Source of the DNA: Dongia mobilis
GTDB lineage: Bacteria > Pseudomonadota > Alphaproteobacteria > Dongiales > Dongiaceae
Direction of reading: 5' to 3'
Assembly (NCBI RefSeq): GCF_004363235.1
Contig: NZ_SNYW01000011.1
Span: 124,001 to 188,000 of the forward strand
DNA length: 64,000 nucleotides
Shown here: positions 40,901 through 50,019 of the stretch, one piece after another
Position numbering within the stretch: the first letter of the stretch is position 1
Layout of the letters: each line of letters opens with the position of its first letter
The notes under the pieces: generated by a model
The model's database searches: none
What the model was told of the DNA's origin: nothing
The model's input: only the letters and a program-made list of their open reading frames with translations
Translations under genes and position numbers: made by a program

Positions 40901-41059
40901 ATTGTCGGCGGCCTCACCTTCGGCAGCTTTTTCACGCTGTACGTCGTTCCGGTGGCCTATTCGCTGATCGCCGCGCGCGTCAGCGGATCAGTTGATCGGC
41001 AATTGTCTGATCAAGACCCTGTGCCGCCAGGTGATCGCGGAACAGTGCCAGCCGAGTGA
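37955..41059 (+). CDS. RND efflux permease (HAE1/AcrB family)
   Basis: Proton-driven inner-membrane exporter of 1034 residues with the duplicated 6+6 helix plan and two large periplasmic loops. Helix 4 has the proton-relay aspartates in VLAIGLVVDDAIVMLENIHR. The second half ends in the repeat GLITKHGILIVEFANQRRDS, and ALMLSPMMCAKLL-type sequence follows helix 6. AGGAG precedes the ATG by six bases. The last 80 bp overlap, tail to tail, the cupin gene on the other strand. The resulting C-terminal tail (after SLIAARVSG) is hydrophilic and unusual. No TolC-type gene or regulator is adjacent. Confidence 0.94.
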   Translation: MRLPELCIRRPVFATVINLIVLLVGMIAYDRLAVREYPNIDEPIVSVRTDFRGASAEIIEIQVTQPLEESLSGIEGIDFISSTSRAESSRISITFRPDRDIDSAAADVRDRVSRARGRLPADVEEPIIAKVEADAQPIIWMAFTSELDSPLQISDYVERFVKNRLQTLTGISEVRIFGERKPAMRIWLKPERLAAFALTVQDVESAIRAQNLEMPAGTIESQAREFSVLSDTSISTPEQFAAIIVGRSNQALVRLGDVADIALGAYSDDVRARINGKSGVTLGIIKQSTANPLDVSNAIRAALPGIQESLPPGMNLELAYDSSTFIARSIDNVYRTIGEAVVLVLLVIVFFLRSVRATIIPLVTIPLSLVGACALMYAMGFTLNTLTMLSFVLAIGLVVDDAIVMLENIHRHIEEGLSPLKAALVGSREIAFAVLAMTITLAAVYVPVALQTGRTGKLFTEFALTLAGAVLISGFVALTLSPMMCAKLLPDREHEKHGPIYRAIEALLDALTAGYRASLQFCMKVRWLIVLLLLGVAASAIWLVAGLRQELTPVEDRGLLFASVTGPEGATLDYTSRYVEKLESIIAPIPEVNAFNTVTGNISPSQAMAPIRLKPWEERERKSREIAASLRGPLNELPGVRAVVNVPPSLGGRPNQKAAEIVILSTGTYEELDAVAQAMVEAADADPRIANPDSDLKLSKPEIRLSVDRDKAADLGIDVDRIGATIETLLAGRDVTRFKRDGRQYEVLVQVDNRARTTPDQAKLIYVRAAGGAMVPLSNLVSIRETVAPKDLNRWNQLRAATISANAAPGYTSGEALQALQEIAVQTLPGGMQIDYAGQSREFISSTQSGVTVFLLALAFIYLVLSAQFESFRDPFVIMLTVPLAVTGALIAMHLTGGTLNVYSQIGLVTLIGLITKHGILIVEFANQRRDSGADRIEAAIDAAVLRLRPILMTTGAMVLGTIPLALAEGAGSESRQAIGWVIVGGLTFGSFFTLYVVPVAYSLIAARVSGSVDRQLSDQDPVPPGDRGTVPAE

Positions 41060-41465
41060 ACACGTCCTCGAATCCGGTCTGGCGGCCGGCGGAATCGGTA
41101 TAGACCAGCGAGCCGGTGGTCACGAAGAAGGTCTTCATGCCGCGCATCTCGTCGGCGACCAGCGTATGGAGTTCGCCAGGCGGTTCGTAGATGAAGCTGC
41201 CGGTTTCCGCCACCCAGTCATGCTCCAGATAGCGCCAGGCACCGTCCAGCACGAAGGCATGCACCGGCGACGTGTGGTAGTGGCAGGCAAGGGATCCGCC
41301 CGGCTTAACCTTCAGCACATTCGACCAAGCGCCCTTCGAGCAGTCGAACATCAGCGGCCGGAAACTGACCCCGCCATGCAGCGGCACCCAAAGGGGATCG
41401 TCATCCGACACATGCTCGACGATTTCCGACATCACGTTGACGCTGGCATAGGTCCTGGCGGTCAT
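40980..41465 (-). CDS. Cupin protein, 2,4'-dihydroxyacetophenone dioxygenase-like
   Basis: A single-domain cupin of about 161 residues. The metal motif is in SLACHYHTSPVHAFVLDGAW (His ligands) and the second cupin motif is GSFIYEPPGELHTLVADE. The pattern resembles the 2,4'-dihydroxyacetophenone dioxygenase family, non-haem iron enzymes cleaving a C-C bond, but the substrate here is unknown. Candidate starts are ATGs at 41504, 41465 and 41432, none with a good ribosome-binding site; 41465 is a compromise. The stop lies inside the end of the RND permease gene. Confidence 0.82.
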   Translation of the reverse strand: MTARTYASVNVMSEIVEHVSDDDPLWVPLHGGVSFRPLMFDCSKGAWSNVLKVKPGGSLACHYHTSPVHAFVLDGAWRYLEHDWVAETGSFIYEPPGELHTLVADEMRGMKTFFVTTGSLVYTDSAGRQTGFEDVFTRLALFRDHLAAQGLDQTIADQLIR

Positions 41466-41541
41466 GGTCTCGCTTTCGGCTGGCCCGGTTCGGGTGCCGA
41501 TCATAGCGAAGCCGTGCCGCCATGCCTATCGGCTCGAATGC

Positions 41542-42522
41542 TCAGCCGAACGCTCTTTCCTTTCGCGCCGTCAGGACCAGCGAGACCACCACGCCACCGA
41601 CCAGAAGGCCGAAGGTGACGCCCAGCGAAATAGCCGGATCCATCTTGCCGAAGAACTGGTTGTAGAAGATCTTCCCGCCGATGAAAATCAGCACCAAAGA
41701 CAGGGCGTATTTTAGGTATTGGAAGCGGTGCACCATTGCCGCCAGCGCGAAATAGAGGGCGCGCAGGCCGAGAATGGCAAAGATATTGCTGGTATAGACG
41801 ATGAAGGGATCGGTGGTGATGGCGAAGATGGCCGGCACCGAATCGACCGCAAAGATGAGATCGGCAAATTCGACCAGCATCAGTGTCAGGAACAGCGGCG
41901 TCGCCCAGAGGCGCAATTTGCCCGTCTTCGGGTCCGGCAGGCGCACCAGGAAACTCTTGCCGTGCAGTTCCGGGGTGACCCGCATATGGCGGCGCAGGAA
42001 TCGCAGCAGCGGATTCTCGCCGATGTCGTGACCATCGCTGGAAACGAACAGCATCTTGATGCCGGTAAAGACCAGGAAGGCGCCGAAGATATAGAGCACC
42101 CAGTGGAACTCGCTGACCAGCGCGGCACCGAGGCCGATCATGATTGCGCGCAGCACGATGACGCCGAGGATGCCCCAGAACAGGACGCGATGCTGGTAGA
42201 GCCGCGGAATGGCGAAATAGGTGAAGATCAGGGAGATGACGAAGACATTGTCGAGCGACAGGCTCTTTTCCACCGCGAATCCGGTGAAGAAGTTCAAGCC
42301 CGCCTCCGACCCCAGTTGCCACCAGACCCAGGTGCCGAAGGCGCAGGCAATGCCGATATAGCCCGCCGACAGCCACAGGCTTTCGCTGACGCCGATTTCG
42401 CGTTCCTTGCGATGCAGCACGCCCAGATCGAGGGCGAGCAGGACGACGACGATGGCGAGGAAGACGAGCCAGAGCCAGAGCGGCTTGCCCATCAGCACGG
42501 ATTCCAGGACTGCGATTTCCAT
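41542..42522 (-). CDS. TerC-family integral membrane protein
   Basis: A 326-residue polytopic protein of the TerC/Alx family, linked in other bacteria to manganese export or tellurite resistance. Family hallmarks are the acidic helices EKSLSLDNVFVISLIF and MLVEFADLIFAVDSVPAIFA, followed by YTSNIFAILGLRALYFALAA. The ATG at 42522 is preceded by GGAGG; the open frame further upstream is not supported. I looked for a manganese (yybP-ykoY) riboswitch in the 180-bp leader and saw no matching core. Confidence 0.9.
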   Translation of the reverse strand: MEIAVLESVLMGKPLWLWLVFLAIVVVLLALDLGVLHRKEREIGVSESLWLSAGYIGIACAFGTWVWWQLGSEAGLNFFTGFAVEKSLSLDNVFVISLIFTYFAIPRLYQHRVLFWGILGVIVLRAIMIGLGAALVSEFHWVLYIFGAFLVFTGIKMLFVSSDGHDIGENPLLRFLRRHMRVTPELHGKSFLVRLPDPKTGKLRLWATPLFLTLMLVEFADLIFAVDSVPAIFAITTDPFIVYTSNIFAILGLRALYFALAAMVHRFQYLKYALSLVLIFIGGKIFYNQFFGKMDPAISLGVTFGLLVGGVVVSLVLTARKERAFG

Positions 42523-42702
42523 GGCCCCTCCAGGCAGATCTCCAGAAGGCGCCGCGGCCGCGCCGGATTTGACTTCCCTTGTCCGACATCGCCGCCGACG
42601 CCTCAGCGGCCAGAGGGGCCCGGACACGCGCTCAGCACGCGTTGTGGGTCAAATAGAGCCGGCGGAAAGTGTTTCAAGGGGCGAAAGCGAAGATTCCGCG
42701 GC

Positions 42703-43572
42703 TCAGGCAAGTGCGACCGGGCGGCGCGGCCAGGTCGCCACGGCAATGGCGCCCAGGATAATGGCCCCACCCAGATAGACACTGCCGGCCGGCACCTCCC
42801 CATGCACCAGGAAGACCCAGAGCGGGTTGAGAATGGCGTCGGCAAGCGAGATCAGCACCATCTGGACCGCCGGAACGTAGCGCGCGCCGCGCATGAAGAG
42901 GACCAGTGGCAGGGCCAGTTGGAAAACGCCCATCAGGCCGATGACGGCGAGCGAGCGACCGTCGATTGGCTGCAATCCGATGACTAGTAACACCACCAGG
43001 AAGATGCCGAAGCCGCCGATGATCAATGCCGGTTCCATGGCGACGTCGTGATAGCGCCGCAAGGTGACACTCTGCCCCGCGAAGCACAGGGCCACGATGA
43101 CGGCAATCAGGGCGCCGGAAAGGCCGGTCAGCGATGCCCCGGCCTCGCCAAGGGCGACGATCGCGACGCCGGCCAGGGCGGCAATGATGGCGATGAAGAC
43201 CTTGAGTCCGGTCCGTTCCTTCAGCCACAGCCTAGCCAGTACGGCGGCGAAGAGGGGCGAGGTTGCAGCAACGCAGGACACCGCCGCAACGCTGGCCAAC
43301 TGCATCGCCGCGATATAGAGCGACGAGCCGATGCCGAAGAAGCAGGCAGTCGCGACGAGGGCAAGCGGTGCTGCGCGCCGGAAATGCCCGGTTACCTCGC
43401 GGCCATGGAGCAGCACCATCCAGACAAGCAGGGAAAGCGCCGTGCTGAGGCCGCGCCAGGCGTTGAGGGTCCAGGGGTCGATCTCGGGGACATAGCGGAT
43501 GAAGACGCCGCTGAGACTCCAGAACAGGGTGGCACCACCGACCAGCAGCACCCCCTTCAAGGCGTTGGACAT
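42703..43572 (-). CDS. EamA/DMT-superfamily transporter
   Basis: A 289-residue membrane protein with about ten helices in two EamA repeats. The first starts GVLLVGGATLFWSLSGVFIR and the second contains SLTGLSGALIAVIVALCFAG. It ends with YLGGAIILGAIAVATWPRR. Such proteins usually export small metabolites or amino acids; the substrate is not evident. It diverges from hutU, sharing a 143-bp regulatory region with the operator there, so co-control with the hut genes is possible. Confidence 0.88.
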   Translation of the reverse strand: MSNALKGVLLVGGATLFWSLSGVFIRYVPEIDPWTLNAWRGLSTALSLLVWMVLLHGREVTGHFRRAAPLALVATACFFGIGSSLYIAAMQLASVAAVSCVAATSPLFAAVLARLWLKERTGLKVFIAIIAALAGVAIVALGEAGASLTGLSGALIAVIVALCFAGQSVTLRRYHDVAMEPALIIGGFGIFLVVLLVIGLQPIDGRSLAVIGLMGVFQLALPLVLFMRGARYVPAVQMVLISLADAILNPLWVFLVHGEVPAGSVYLGGAIILGAIAVATWPRRPVALA

Positions 43573-43644
43573 CGTCCCCTCGGTTTCGACTAGGTATTTG
43601 ACATTAAACTGTTTTTGGCGGCATCGCCAGCCCGATTGCGCGGG

Positions 43645-43673
43645 TTGTCAGGGACCTTGGTGCGTGCTAATGT
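43645..43673 (+). promoter_or_regulatory. Candidate hutU promoter
   Basis: TTGTCA (43645-43650), a 17-bp spacer and TAATGT (43668-43673) form a weak promoter. Its -10 region runs into the HutC-like operator, so a bound repressor would block initiation. Confidence 0.3.
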
Positions 43674-43690
43674 CCATACATGTATATACA
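43671..43690. promoter_or_regulatory. HutC operator-like tandem site upstream of hutU
   Basis: TGTCCATACA and TGTATATACA lie head to tail. The second is a perfect palindrome of the HutC type (TGTA-N2-TACA). The site ends 25 bp before the hutU start. A related tandem lies upstream of hutF at 52097-52116. Confidence 0.65.
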
Positions 43691-43715
43691 AGTTGTCGCC
43701 CGAGGGATCTGAGCC

Positions 43716-45383
43716 ATGACCGCTGCTGCCAACCAACGCATCGTCCGCGCCGCGCGCGGAACCCAGCTCACCGCCAAGTCGTGGGCAACCGAAGCGCCCT
43801 TGCGCATGCTGATGAACAATCTCGATCCCGAGGTGGCGGAGAACCCGGGCGAACTGGTCGTCTATGGCGGCATCGGCAAGGCGGCCCGCAACTGGGCCTG
43901 CTTCGACAGGATCGTCGAGACGCTGCGCCAGATGGAAGGCGACGAAACCCTGTTGATCCAGTCGGGCAAGCCCGTCGGAGTCTTCCGCACCCATGAGAAT
44001 GCGCCCCGGGTGCTGCTCGCCAATTCGAACCTGGTGCCGCATTGGGCCAATTGGGAACATTTCCGTGAACTGGATGCCAAGGGCCTGATGATGTACGGCC
44101 AGATGACGGCAGGCTCCTGGATCTATATCGGCAGCCAGGGCATCGTGCAGGGCACCTATGAAACCTTCGTCGAGGCCGGGCGCCAGCATTACGGCGGCGA
44201 TCTCAAGGGCCGCTGGATCCTGACCGGGGGCCTCGGTGGCATGGGTGGGGCGCAACCGCTCGCCGCCACCATGGCCGGGGCCTCGATGCTGGCAGTGGAA
44301 TGCGAGCCGTCGCGCATCGAGAAACGGCTGGAAACCCGCTATCTCGACGTAAGGGCGGATTCGCTCGACCAGGCGCTGGCGATCCTTGAAAAGGCCAGGA
44401 AAGACGGCAAGGCCGTTTCCGTCGGCCTGCTCGGCAACGCCGCCGAGATCTTCCCGGAGATCGTGCAGCGCGGCCTGCGTCCCGACATGGTGACCGACCA
44501 GACCAGTGCCCATGATCCGCTGAACGGCTATCTGCCTGCCGGCTGGTCCCTCGCCAAGGCCGCCGAAATGCGCCAGAAGGAACCGGCCGCCGTGGTCAAG
44601 GCCGCCAAGGAATCGATGGCGATCCAGGTGCGCGCCATGCTCGATTTCCATGCCATGGGCATCCCCACCTTCGATTACGGCAACAACATCCGCCAGATGG
44701 CCAAGGAAGTCGGCGTTGCCAACGCCTTCGACTTCCCGGGCTTCGTGCCGGCCTATATCCGCCCCCTCTTCTGCCGCGGCATCGGTCCCTTCCGCTGGGT
44801 TGCCCTCTCGGGCGAAGCCGACGATATATACAGGACCGACGCCAAGGTGAAGGAGTTGATCCCCGACGATCGGCATCTCCACAACTGGCTCGACATGGCG
44901 GGCAGCCGCATCAAGTTCCAGGGTCTGCCGGCGCGCATCTGCTGGGTGGGCCTGGGTCAGCGCATGCGCCTCGGCCTCGCCTTCAACGAGATGGTCAGGA
45001 AGGGCGAATTGAAGGCGCCCATCGTCATCGGCCGCGACCATCTCGACTCCGGCTCCGTCGCCAGCCCCAACCGCGAGACCGAGGGCATGAGGGACGGCTC
45101 CGATGCCGTTTCCGACTGGCCGCTCCTCAACGCGCTGCTCAACACCGCGTCTGGCGCCACCTGGGTCAGCCTGCATCATGGCGGCGGCGTCGGCATGGGC
45201 TTCTCGCAGCATTCCGGCATGGTGGTGCTATGCGACGGCTCGGCCGAGGCCGACCGGCGCCTCAAGAACGTGCTCACCAACGACCCCGGTACCGGTGTCA
45301 TGCGCCATGCCGATGCGGGCTATGAAAGCGCCATTGAATGCGCGCGCGAACAGGGGCTAAATCTGCCGATGATCAACGGCTGA
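43716..45383 (+). CDS. hutU: Urocanate hydratase
   Basis: Converts urocanate to 4-imidazolone-5-propionate using bound NAD+ as electrophile. The 555 residues match the usual length. Conserved segments are [19 protein letters not shown], the Rossmann region [20 protein letters not shown], and the active-site cysteine in [20 protein letters not shown]-terminal [19 protein letters not shown] completes the match. GAGGGA eight bases upstream supports the ATG. It is first of hutU-I-D-G. The codons ATA and AGG near 44825 are unusual for this gene and create a half-operator-like TATATACA. Confidence 0.97.
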   Translation: MTAAANQRIVRAARGTQLTAKSWATEAPLRMLMNNLDPEVAENPGELVVYGGIGKAARNWACFDRIVETLRQMEGDETLLIQSGKPVGVFRTHENAPRVLLANSNLVPHWANWEHFRELDAKGLMMYGQMTAGSWIYIGSQGIVQGTYETFVEAGRQHYGGDLKGRWILTGGLGGMGGAQPLAATMAGASMLAVECEPSRIEKRLETRYLDVRADSLDQALAILEKARKDGKAVSVGLLGNAAEIFPEIVQRGLRPDMVTDQTSAHDPLNGYLPAGWSLAKAAEMRQKEPAAVVKAAKESMAIQVRAMLDFHAMGIPTFDYGNNIRQMAKEVGVANAFDFPGFVPAYIRPLFCRGIGPFRWVALSGEADDIYRTDAKVKELIPDDRHLHNWLDMAGSRIKFQGLPARICWVGLGQRMRLGLAFNEMVRKGELKAPIVIGRDHLDSGSVASPNRETEGMRDGSDAVSDWPLLNALLNTASGATWVSLHHGGGVGMGFSQHSGMVVLCDGSAEADRRLKNVLTNDPGTGVMRHADAGYESAIECAREQGLNLPMING

Positions 45384-45400
45384 CGGAAGCCCACGCGCGC

Positions 45401-46624
45401 ATGAACTGGGACCTGCTGCTGACCGATTGCCGTGCCGCCACGATGTCGCCGGGCGCCCTCGCCTATGGCGCCATCGAGGATGCCGCGATCGGCATCGCCG
45501 AGGGCCGCATCGCCTGGATCGGCCGGCGCCAGGATATGCCGAAGGCGATCGTCAAGGAAGCGGCCAGGCTGGGCGGCCGCTGGGTGACGCCGGGTCTGAT
45601 CGACTGCCACACGCATCTGGTCTATGGCGGCGACCGCGCCGCCGAATTCGAACTGCGCCTGAAGGGTGCAAGTTATGAGGAAATCGCCAAAGCGGGCGGC
45701 GGCATCGCCTCGACCGTCAAGGCGACGCGAACTGCCGGCATCGAGGATCTCGTCGCATCCGCGGCGCTGCGCCTCGCTGGCCTGATGGGCGAAGGGGTGA
45801 CGGCCATCGAGATCAAGTCCGGCTATGGCCTCGATCTCGAGAACGAGCGCAAGCAATTGCGCGCGGCGCGGCGCCTCGGCGAGGCGGGCCTCGTCACGGT
45901 GCGCACCACCTGCCTTGCCGCCCATGCCCTGCCGCCGGAATTCGCGGGCGACAGCGACGGCTATATCGAGGCTGTCTGCACCGACATCCTGCCCGCGATC
46001 GCCGCCGACAAGCTGGCCGATGCGGTCGATGCCTTTTGCGAGAAGATCGCCTTCACGCCGGCGCAGACGCGGCGCGTGTTCGAAACCGCGCGAGGTCTGG
46101 GTCTGCCGGTCAAGCTGCATGCCGAGCAATTGTCGGACCAGGGTGGGGCGCAACTCGCGGCCGAGTTCAGCGCCATCTCCTGCGACCACCTGGAATATGT
46201 CAGCGAGGCCGGCATCGCCGCCATGGCGAAAGCCGGCTCGGTGGCCGTGCTGCTGCCCGGCGCGTTCTATGCCCTGCGCGAGACCAAGCTGCCGCCTGTC
46301 GACGGATTCCGGCGGGCCGGCGTGCCGATGGCGCTTTCGACCGACCACAATCCCGGCACCTCGCCGACCCTCTCGCTGCTGCTGATGCTCTCCATGGGCT
46401 GCACCTTCTTTCGCCTGACGCCGGAGGAAGCCCTCACCGGCGTCACGCGCCATGCGGCACAGGCGCTCGGCCTGGGGGCCAGCCACGGCCAGCTCAAGCC
46501 CGGCATGGCTGCCGATCTTGCCATCTGGTCGGTCGAGCGCCCGGCCGAACTCGGCTACTGGTTCGGCGCCAACCCTTGCGCCGGCATCGTCAAGAATGGC
46601 GGCTGGGTGAAACGATGCGCATAA
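45401..46624 (+). CDS. hutI: Imidazolonepropionase
   Basis: Hydrolyses imidazolonepropionate to N-formimino-L-glutamate; amidohydrolase fold, 407 residues. The metal motif [14 protein letters not shown] is at 67-80 (H70, H72); later ligands are in [10 protein letters not shown] and STDHNPGT. The start at 45401 (MNWDLLLTD) is 17 bp after hutU; the upstream open frame lies inside hutU. It overlaps hutD by 10 bp. Confidence 0.97.
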   Translation: MNWDLLLTDCRAATMSPGALAYGAIEDAAIGIAEGRIAWIGRRQDMPKAIVKEAARLGGRWVTPGLIDCHTHLVYGGDRAAEFELRLKGASYEEIAKAGGGIASTVKATRTAGIEDLVASAALRLAGLMGEGVTAIEIKSGYGLDLENERKQLRAARRLGEAGLVTVRTTCLAAHALPPEFAGDSDGYIEAVCTDILPAIAADKLADAVDAFCEKIAFTPAQTRRVFETARGLGLPVKLHAEQLSDQGGAQLAAEFSAISCDHLEYVSEAGIAAMAKAGSVAVLLPGAFYALRETKLPPVDGFRRAGVPMALSTDHNPGTSPTLSLLLMLSMGCTFFRLTPEEALTGVTRHAAQALGLGASHGQLKPGMAADLAIWSVERPAELGYWFGANPCAGIVKNGGWVKRCA

Positions 46625-47208
46625 CGAAGCTGGCCGATGTCGACTACCGCCGGATACCCTGGAAGAATGGCGGCGGCTCGACCCTCGAATTGGTGCAGGA
46701 GCCGGCGCCGGATGGCGGCTTCAACTGGCGCCTCTCCATCGCCGATGTGGCGACACCCGGCCCCTTCTCGACCTTCGCCGGTATCGACCGGCATATCATG
46801 CTGATGGAAGGCAACGGCATGGTGCTGAGCTTCGCCAACGCAGCGCCGCCGGTGGTGATCGCCAAGCCGCTGCGCCCGCATCCCTTCCAGGGTGACTGGC
46901 AGACCGATTGCCGCCTGATCGCGGGCGCCATCCGCGATTTCAACGTGATGGTGCGCCGCCATTGGGGCCGCGCCGCCGTCAACGGTTTCGACTTCCAGGA
47001 GGGCCAGAAACTGACCCTGGCGGTGGCGCCGCTCACGCTGATCCATCTCTATAGCGGCACGGCGGCTTGCGCCGGCGAAACCCTGGCGGACGGCGACACG
47101 CTGCGCCTTGAAGCCGACAGCGCCGAGACGACCAGCCTCGCTGTCACCAGCGCAAAGGCGCGTATCGTCGTCGTGTCGCTGAAGGCGCATGAAGAGGGTG
47201 CCGCGTGA
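46615..47208 (+). CDS. hutD: HutD family protein
   Basis: A 197-residue cupin-like protein of the HutD/Ves family. In Pseudomonas HutD modulates hut expression, probably by sensing a pathway intermediate. Family segments are [40 protein letters not shown] and RDFNVMVRR. It starts inside the end of hutI and its stop overlaps the hutG GTG, so the three are translated as a unit. Confidence 0.93.
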   Translation: MRITKLADVDYRRIPWKNGGGSTLELVQEPAPDGGFNWRLSIADVATPGPFSTFAGIDRHIMLMEGNGMVLSFANAAPPVVIAKPLRPHPFQGDWQTDCRLIAGAIRDFNVMVRRHWGRAAVNGFDFQEGQKLTLAVAPLTLIHLYSGTAACAGETLADGDTLRLEADSAETTSLAVTSAKARIVVVSLKAHEEGAA

Positions 47209-47990
47209 CGATTGCCTACGACTTCATCCCCGGTGCTTCCCCGCTCCTCATCAGCATGCCCCATGTCGGTACCGAGCTGATGCCCGAGGTCGCTGCCGGC
47301 CTCAGCGAGCCAGCAAAAGGCCTCTGCGACACCGACTGGCATCTGCCGATCCTCTACGATTTTGCCAGTGAGCTTGGTGCCGGCCTGCTGATCGCGCGCT
47401 GGTCGCGCTTCAACATCGATCTCAATCGTCCGTCGGACGACAAGCCGCTCTATGCCACGGCGACCACCGGGCTCTATCCGGATGTTCTCTTCGACGGCAC
47501 GCCGCTGTACGAACCCGGCCGGGAACCATCGCCCGCCGTCCGCGCCCGTTATCTCGCCGAGATCTGGCAGCCCTATCACGACCGCCTCGCCGCCGAGCTC
47601 GCCGCCCGCAAGAAGGCGCATGGCCATGCCGTGCTGTTCGACGCACATTCGATCAAGGGCCATGTGCCGCGCCTGTTCGCGGGCGACCTGCCGGATTTCA
47701 ACATCGGCACCAATTCGGGTGCGAGCTGTGCCGAACAGCTGACAGCGCGCCTCGCCGCCGCCTGTGATTCGTCCGGCTATACCCATGTGGTCAACGGCCG
47801 CTTCAAGGGCGGCCACATCACCCGCCAATACGGCAGACCGGCGGATGGCATCCATGCCGTGCAGCTGGAACTGGCGCAACGCACCTATATGCGCGAGGCA
47901 CCGCCCTTCGACTATCTGCCGGAAGTGGCGGCCCGCGTGCGTCCGGTCCTGAAGCGTTTCGTCGAGATCCTGGCTGGCTGGCGACCCTGA
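47205..47990 (+). CDS. hutG: N-formylglutamate deformylase
   Basis: Hydrolyses N-formyl-L-glutamate to glutamate and formate, the last step of the five-step pathway. The 261 residues carry FGase-family metal and substrate motifs LLISMPHVGTELMP, RWSRFNIDLNRPSDD, AVLFDAHSIKGHVPRLF and a C-terminal GGHITRQYG. It has a GTG start overlapping the hutD stop. Presence of hutF in the same locus confirms the formylglutamate route. Confidence 0.96.
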   Translation: MTIAYDFIPGASPLLISMPHVGTELMPEVAAGLSEPAKGLCDTDWHLPILYDFASELGAGLLIARWSRFNIDLNRPSDDKPLYATATTGLYPDVLFDGTPLYEPGREPSPAVRARYLAEIWQPYHDRLAAELAARKKAHGHAVLFDAHSIKGHVPRLFAGDLPDFNIGTNSGASCAEQLTARLAAACDSSGYTHVVNGRFKGGHITRQYGRPADGIHAVQLELAQRTYMREAPPFDYLPEVAARVRPVLKRFVEILAGWRP

Positions 47991-48048
47991 CCCGTTCCAA
48001 GTGGGATTGGCCCTTGCCGGGGCACCGGCGGCGGCGTAATCATCAGCC

Positions 48049-48468
48049 ATGTTTCGCGCGACACTTTTCAAGGCGATGCGGCGCCGGTCCTTCTGGCCAG
48101 CCCTGATCCTGGGCTACGTGCTGCTGTTCCAGGCGATCCTGGGATCGGCGGCGGCAAGCGCCCATGCCTTCGCCATGGCGCAGCAGGACGCGCTGGGCAT
48201 CGCCATGCTGTGCATCGAGGACGGTGTCGACGGGCGCCTGCCGGCCGATCCCGCCACCCAGGCGCCGGCCGGCGATTGCATCAACTGCAAGATCGCCTGC
48301 GCTGCCGGCATCGCTCTGCCGGCGGTGACGCCACCGGAGCTGGCAGCGCTTTTTCTGATCGCCCGGGTCGAGGCGCACCACCATGCCATCAACGCCGACG
48401 CGGCATTGCCGCGTGCGGCGCTGTTCGATTCCGACCTCCCCAGTCAGGCCCCACCGGCCGGCATCTAG
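48049..48468 (+). CDS. Small membrane-anchored Cys/His protein, DUF2946-like
   Basis: A 139-residue protein with one N-terminal hydrophobic segment (PALILGYVLLFQAILGSAAA), an exported-type topology. A cysteine cluster CINCKIAC and a histidine cluster AHHH follow in the second half. This resembles the DUF2946 group found beside PepSY and metal-uptake genes, but the match is by pattern only. Neighbouring it is a PepSY-TM gene on the same strand, supporting a shared metal or haem-related role. No Fur-like box could be identified. Confidence 0.65.
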   Translation: MFRATLFKAMRRRSFWPALILGYVLLFQAILGSAAASAHAFAMAQQDALGIAMLCIEDGVDGRLPADPATQAPAGDCINCKIACAAGIALPAVTPPELAALFLIARVEAHHHAINADAALPRAALFDSDLPSQAPPAGI

Positions 48469-48535
48469 CCAGTCAACTCCCGCTAGATCCAGCAACCGGC
48501 ATGCCAGGCGGCATGCCAGCCTATGGGGCAATCTC

Positions 48536-49894
48536 ATGTCACAATCGACTCTCGCCGATCGTGCGACCGCACCGTCGCCGCTCTATCGCGCCATCTGGCG
48601 CTGGCATTTTTATGCCGGCCTCCTGGTGATTCCTTTCATGATTCTGCTCAGCGTCACCGGCGGAATCTATCTGCTCAAGGACGAACTCAATTCTCTCTTC
48701 TATTCCGACCTCCTCAACGTGGAAGCGAAGGCGGGCGACTACCTGCCGCCGTCTGCCATCGTCGCTGCCGCGCGCGAAGCCAGGGCCGGAATGGTCACGG
48801 CCTATATCGCGCCGGCAACGCCCGATGCCTCGGCCGTCGTCACCGTCAAGACGGAGCTGGGCAAGCAACGGGTCTATGTGGACCCCTATTCCGGAAACGT
48901 CTTGGGCTCCATGAGCGACAGCGGCTTTGCCAATACGCCCTTCATGAAGCTGGTGCGCAAGATCCACAGCCTCGACTATTTCGGCTGGGTCGCTAATCGC
49001 GTCATCGAACTCGTGGCCGGCTGGGCCATCGTGCTGGTCGTCAGCGGCATCTACCTGTGGTGGCCGCGCGGCAAGGATGTCGGCTCGTTCAAGATCCGCA
49101 GCGGGGCCAAAAGGCGGCCCTTCTGGCGCGACCTGCACGCGGTCACCGGTCTTTACACCGGCTTCTTCATTGTCTTCCTCGCGATCACCGGTCTGCCCTG
49201 GTCGGGATTTTGGGGCGACAAGGTGAACACCTATGCCAATCAGGCCGGTCTTGGCTATCCGACCGGTTATTGGGAGGACGTCCCGCTATCCACCATTCCG
49301 ATGCAGGAAGCGATGACCCAGGTGAACTGGACCCTGGAAAATGCACCGATGCCGCAATCGACGCCGACGGGCAAGGCCGCCTTCGGTCTCGATCAGGCGG
49401 TGGCCATGTTCGACCGGATGGGCATCGCCAGGGGCTACGTGGTCGACCTGCCGCAGGGCCCCGAAGCGGTATATACGGCTTCGGTCTATCCGGATGACAT
49501 CGCCGCCGAGCGGATCATCCATGTCGACCAGTACAGCGGCAAGGTGCTGTTCGATGCCGGTTTCGCCGATTTGGGACCGGTTGGTCAGGCGATCGAATGG
49601 GGCGTCAGCGTGCATATGGGTCAGGAGTTCGGGCGCATCAACCAGCTCGTCATGCTGGCGGCCTGTTTCGCCATCGTGCTGATGTCGGTTTCGGCTGTCG
49701 TCATGTGGTGGAAGCGACGGCCCAAGGGCACGCTGGGCGCACCGCGCTATCCCAGCGACTATCGCGTCGCACGCGGGGCCATCATCATCCTGGCGCTACT
49801 TGGCATCGCCTTCCCGCTGGTGGGCCTGTCGATCATCGTGGCGCTGGCCCTGGATTTCCTGCTGCCGCGGGCCTGGCGGCCGAAAGTGGCATAG
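48536..49894 (+). CDS. PepSY-associated TM protein (PiuB-like)
   Basis: A 452-residue inner-membrane protein with the PepSY_TM plan. Helix 1 follows WRWHFYAGLLVIPFMILLSV. A PepSY-like periplasmic unit ends QRVYVDPYSGNVLGS. A central helix pair carries WRDLHAVTGLYTGFFIVFLA, then a second PepSY unit (RIIHVDQYSGKVLFDAGF) and terminal helices. Conserved His residues in the helices are typical of the PiuB/siderophore reductase group, which may bind haem. It usually accompanies a TonB receptor; none is here. The ATG at 48536 has GGGG eight bases upstream. Confidence 0.88.
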   Translation: MSQSTLADRATAPSPLYRAIWRWHFYAGLLVIPFMILLSVTGGIYLLKDELNSLFYSDLLNVEAKAGDYLPPSAIVAAAREARAGMVTAYIAPATPDASAVVTVKTELGKQRVYVDPYSGNVLGSMSDSGFANTPFMKLVRKIHSLDYFGWVANRVIELVAGWAIVLVVSGIYLWWPRGKDVGSFKIRSGAKRRPFWRDLHAVTGLYTGFFIVFLAITGLPWSGFWGDKVNTYANQAGLGYPTGYWEDVPLSTIPMQEAMTQVNWTLENAPMPQSTPTGKAAFGLDQAVAMFDRMGIARGYVVDLPQGPEAVYTASVYPDDIAAERIIHVDQYSGKVLFDAGFADLGPVGQAIEWGVSVHMGQEFGRINQLVMLAACFAIVLMSVSAVVMWWKRRPKGTLGAPRYPSDYRVARGAIIILALLGIAFPLVGLSIIVALALDFLLPRAWRPKVA

Positions 49895-50019
49895 GCCGCC
49901 GCCTTTCCCGTCACGGCATGCTGCCGGCGGTCATGGCGTGATCGCCGGCAGCGTGAATTCCGTTGCCAGAATGGCCCGCTGCATGCCAATCATTGCCAAC
50001 TGTCCCAAATGTGGCGATC

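Noticed and set aside
42523-42702. Manganese (yybP-ykoY) riboswitch before the TerC gene
   Set aside because: Expected because such genes often carry one, but no matching core or helix arrangement was visible.
49468-49477. GGTATATACG in the PepSY gene as a HutC site
   Set aside because: It lacks both outer symmetric bases, has no second unit and lies mid-gene.
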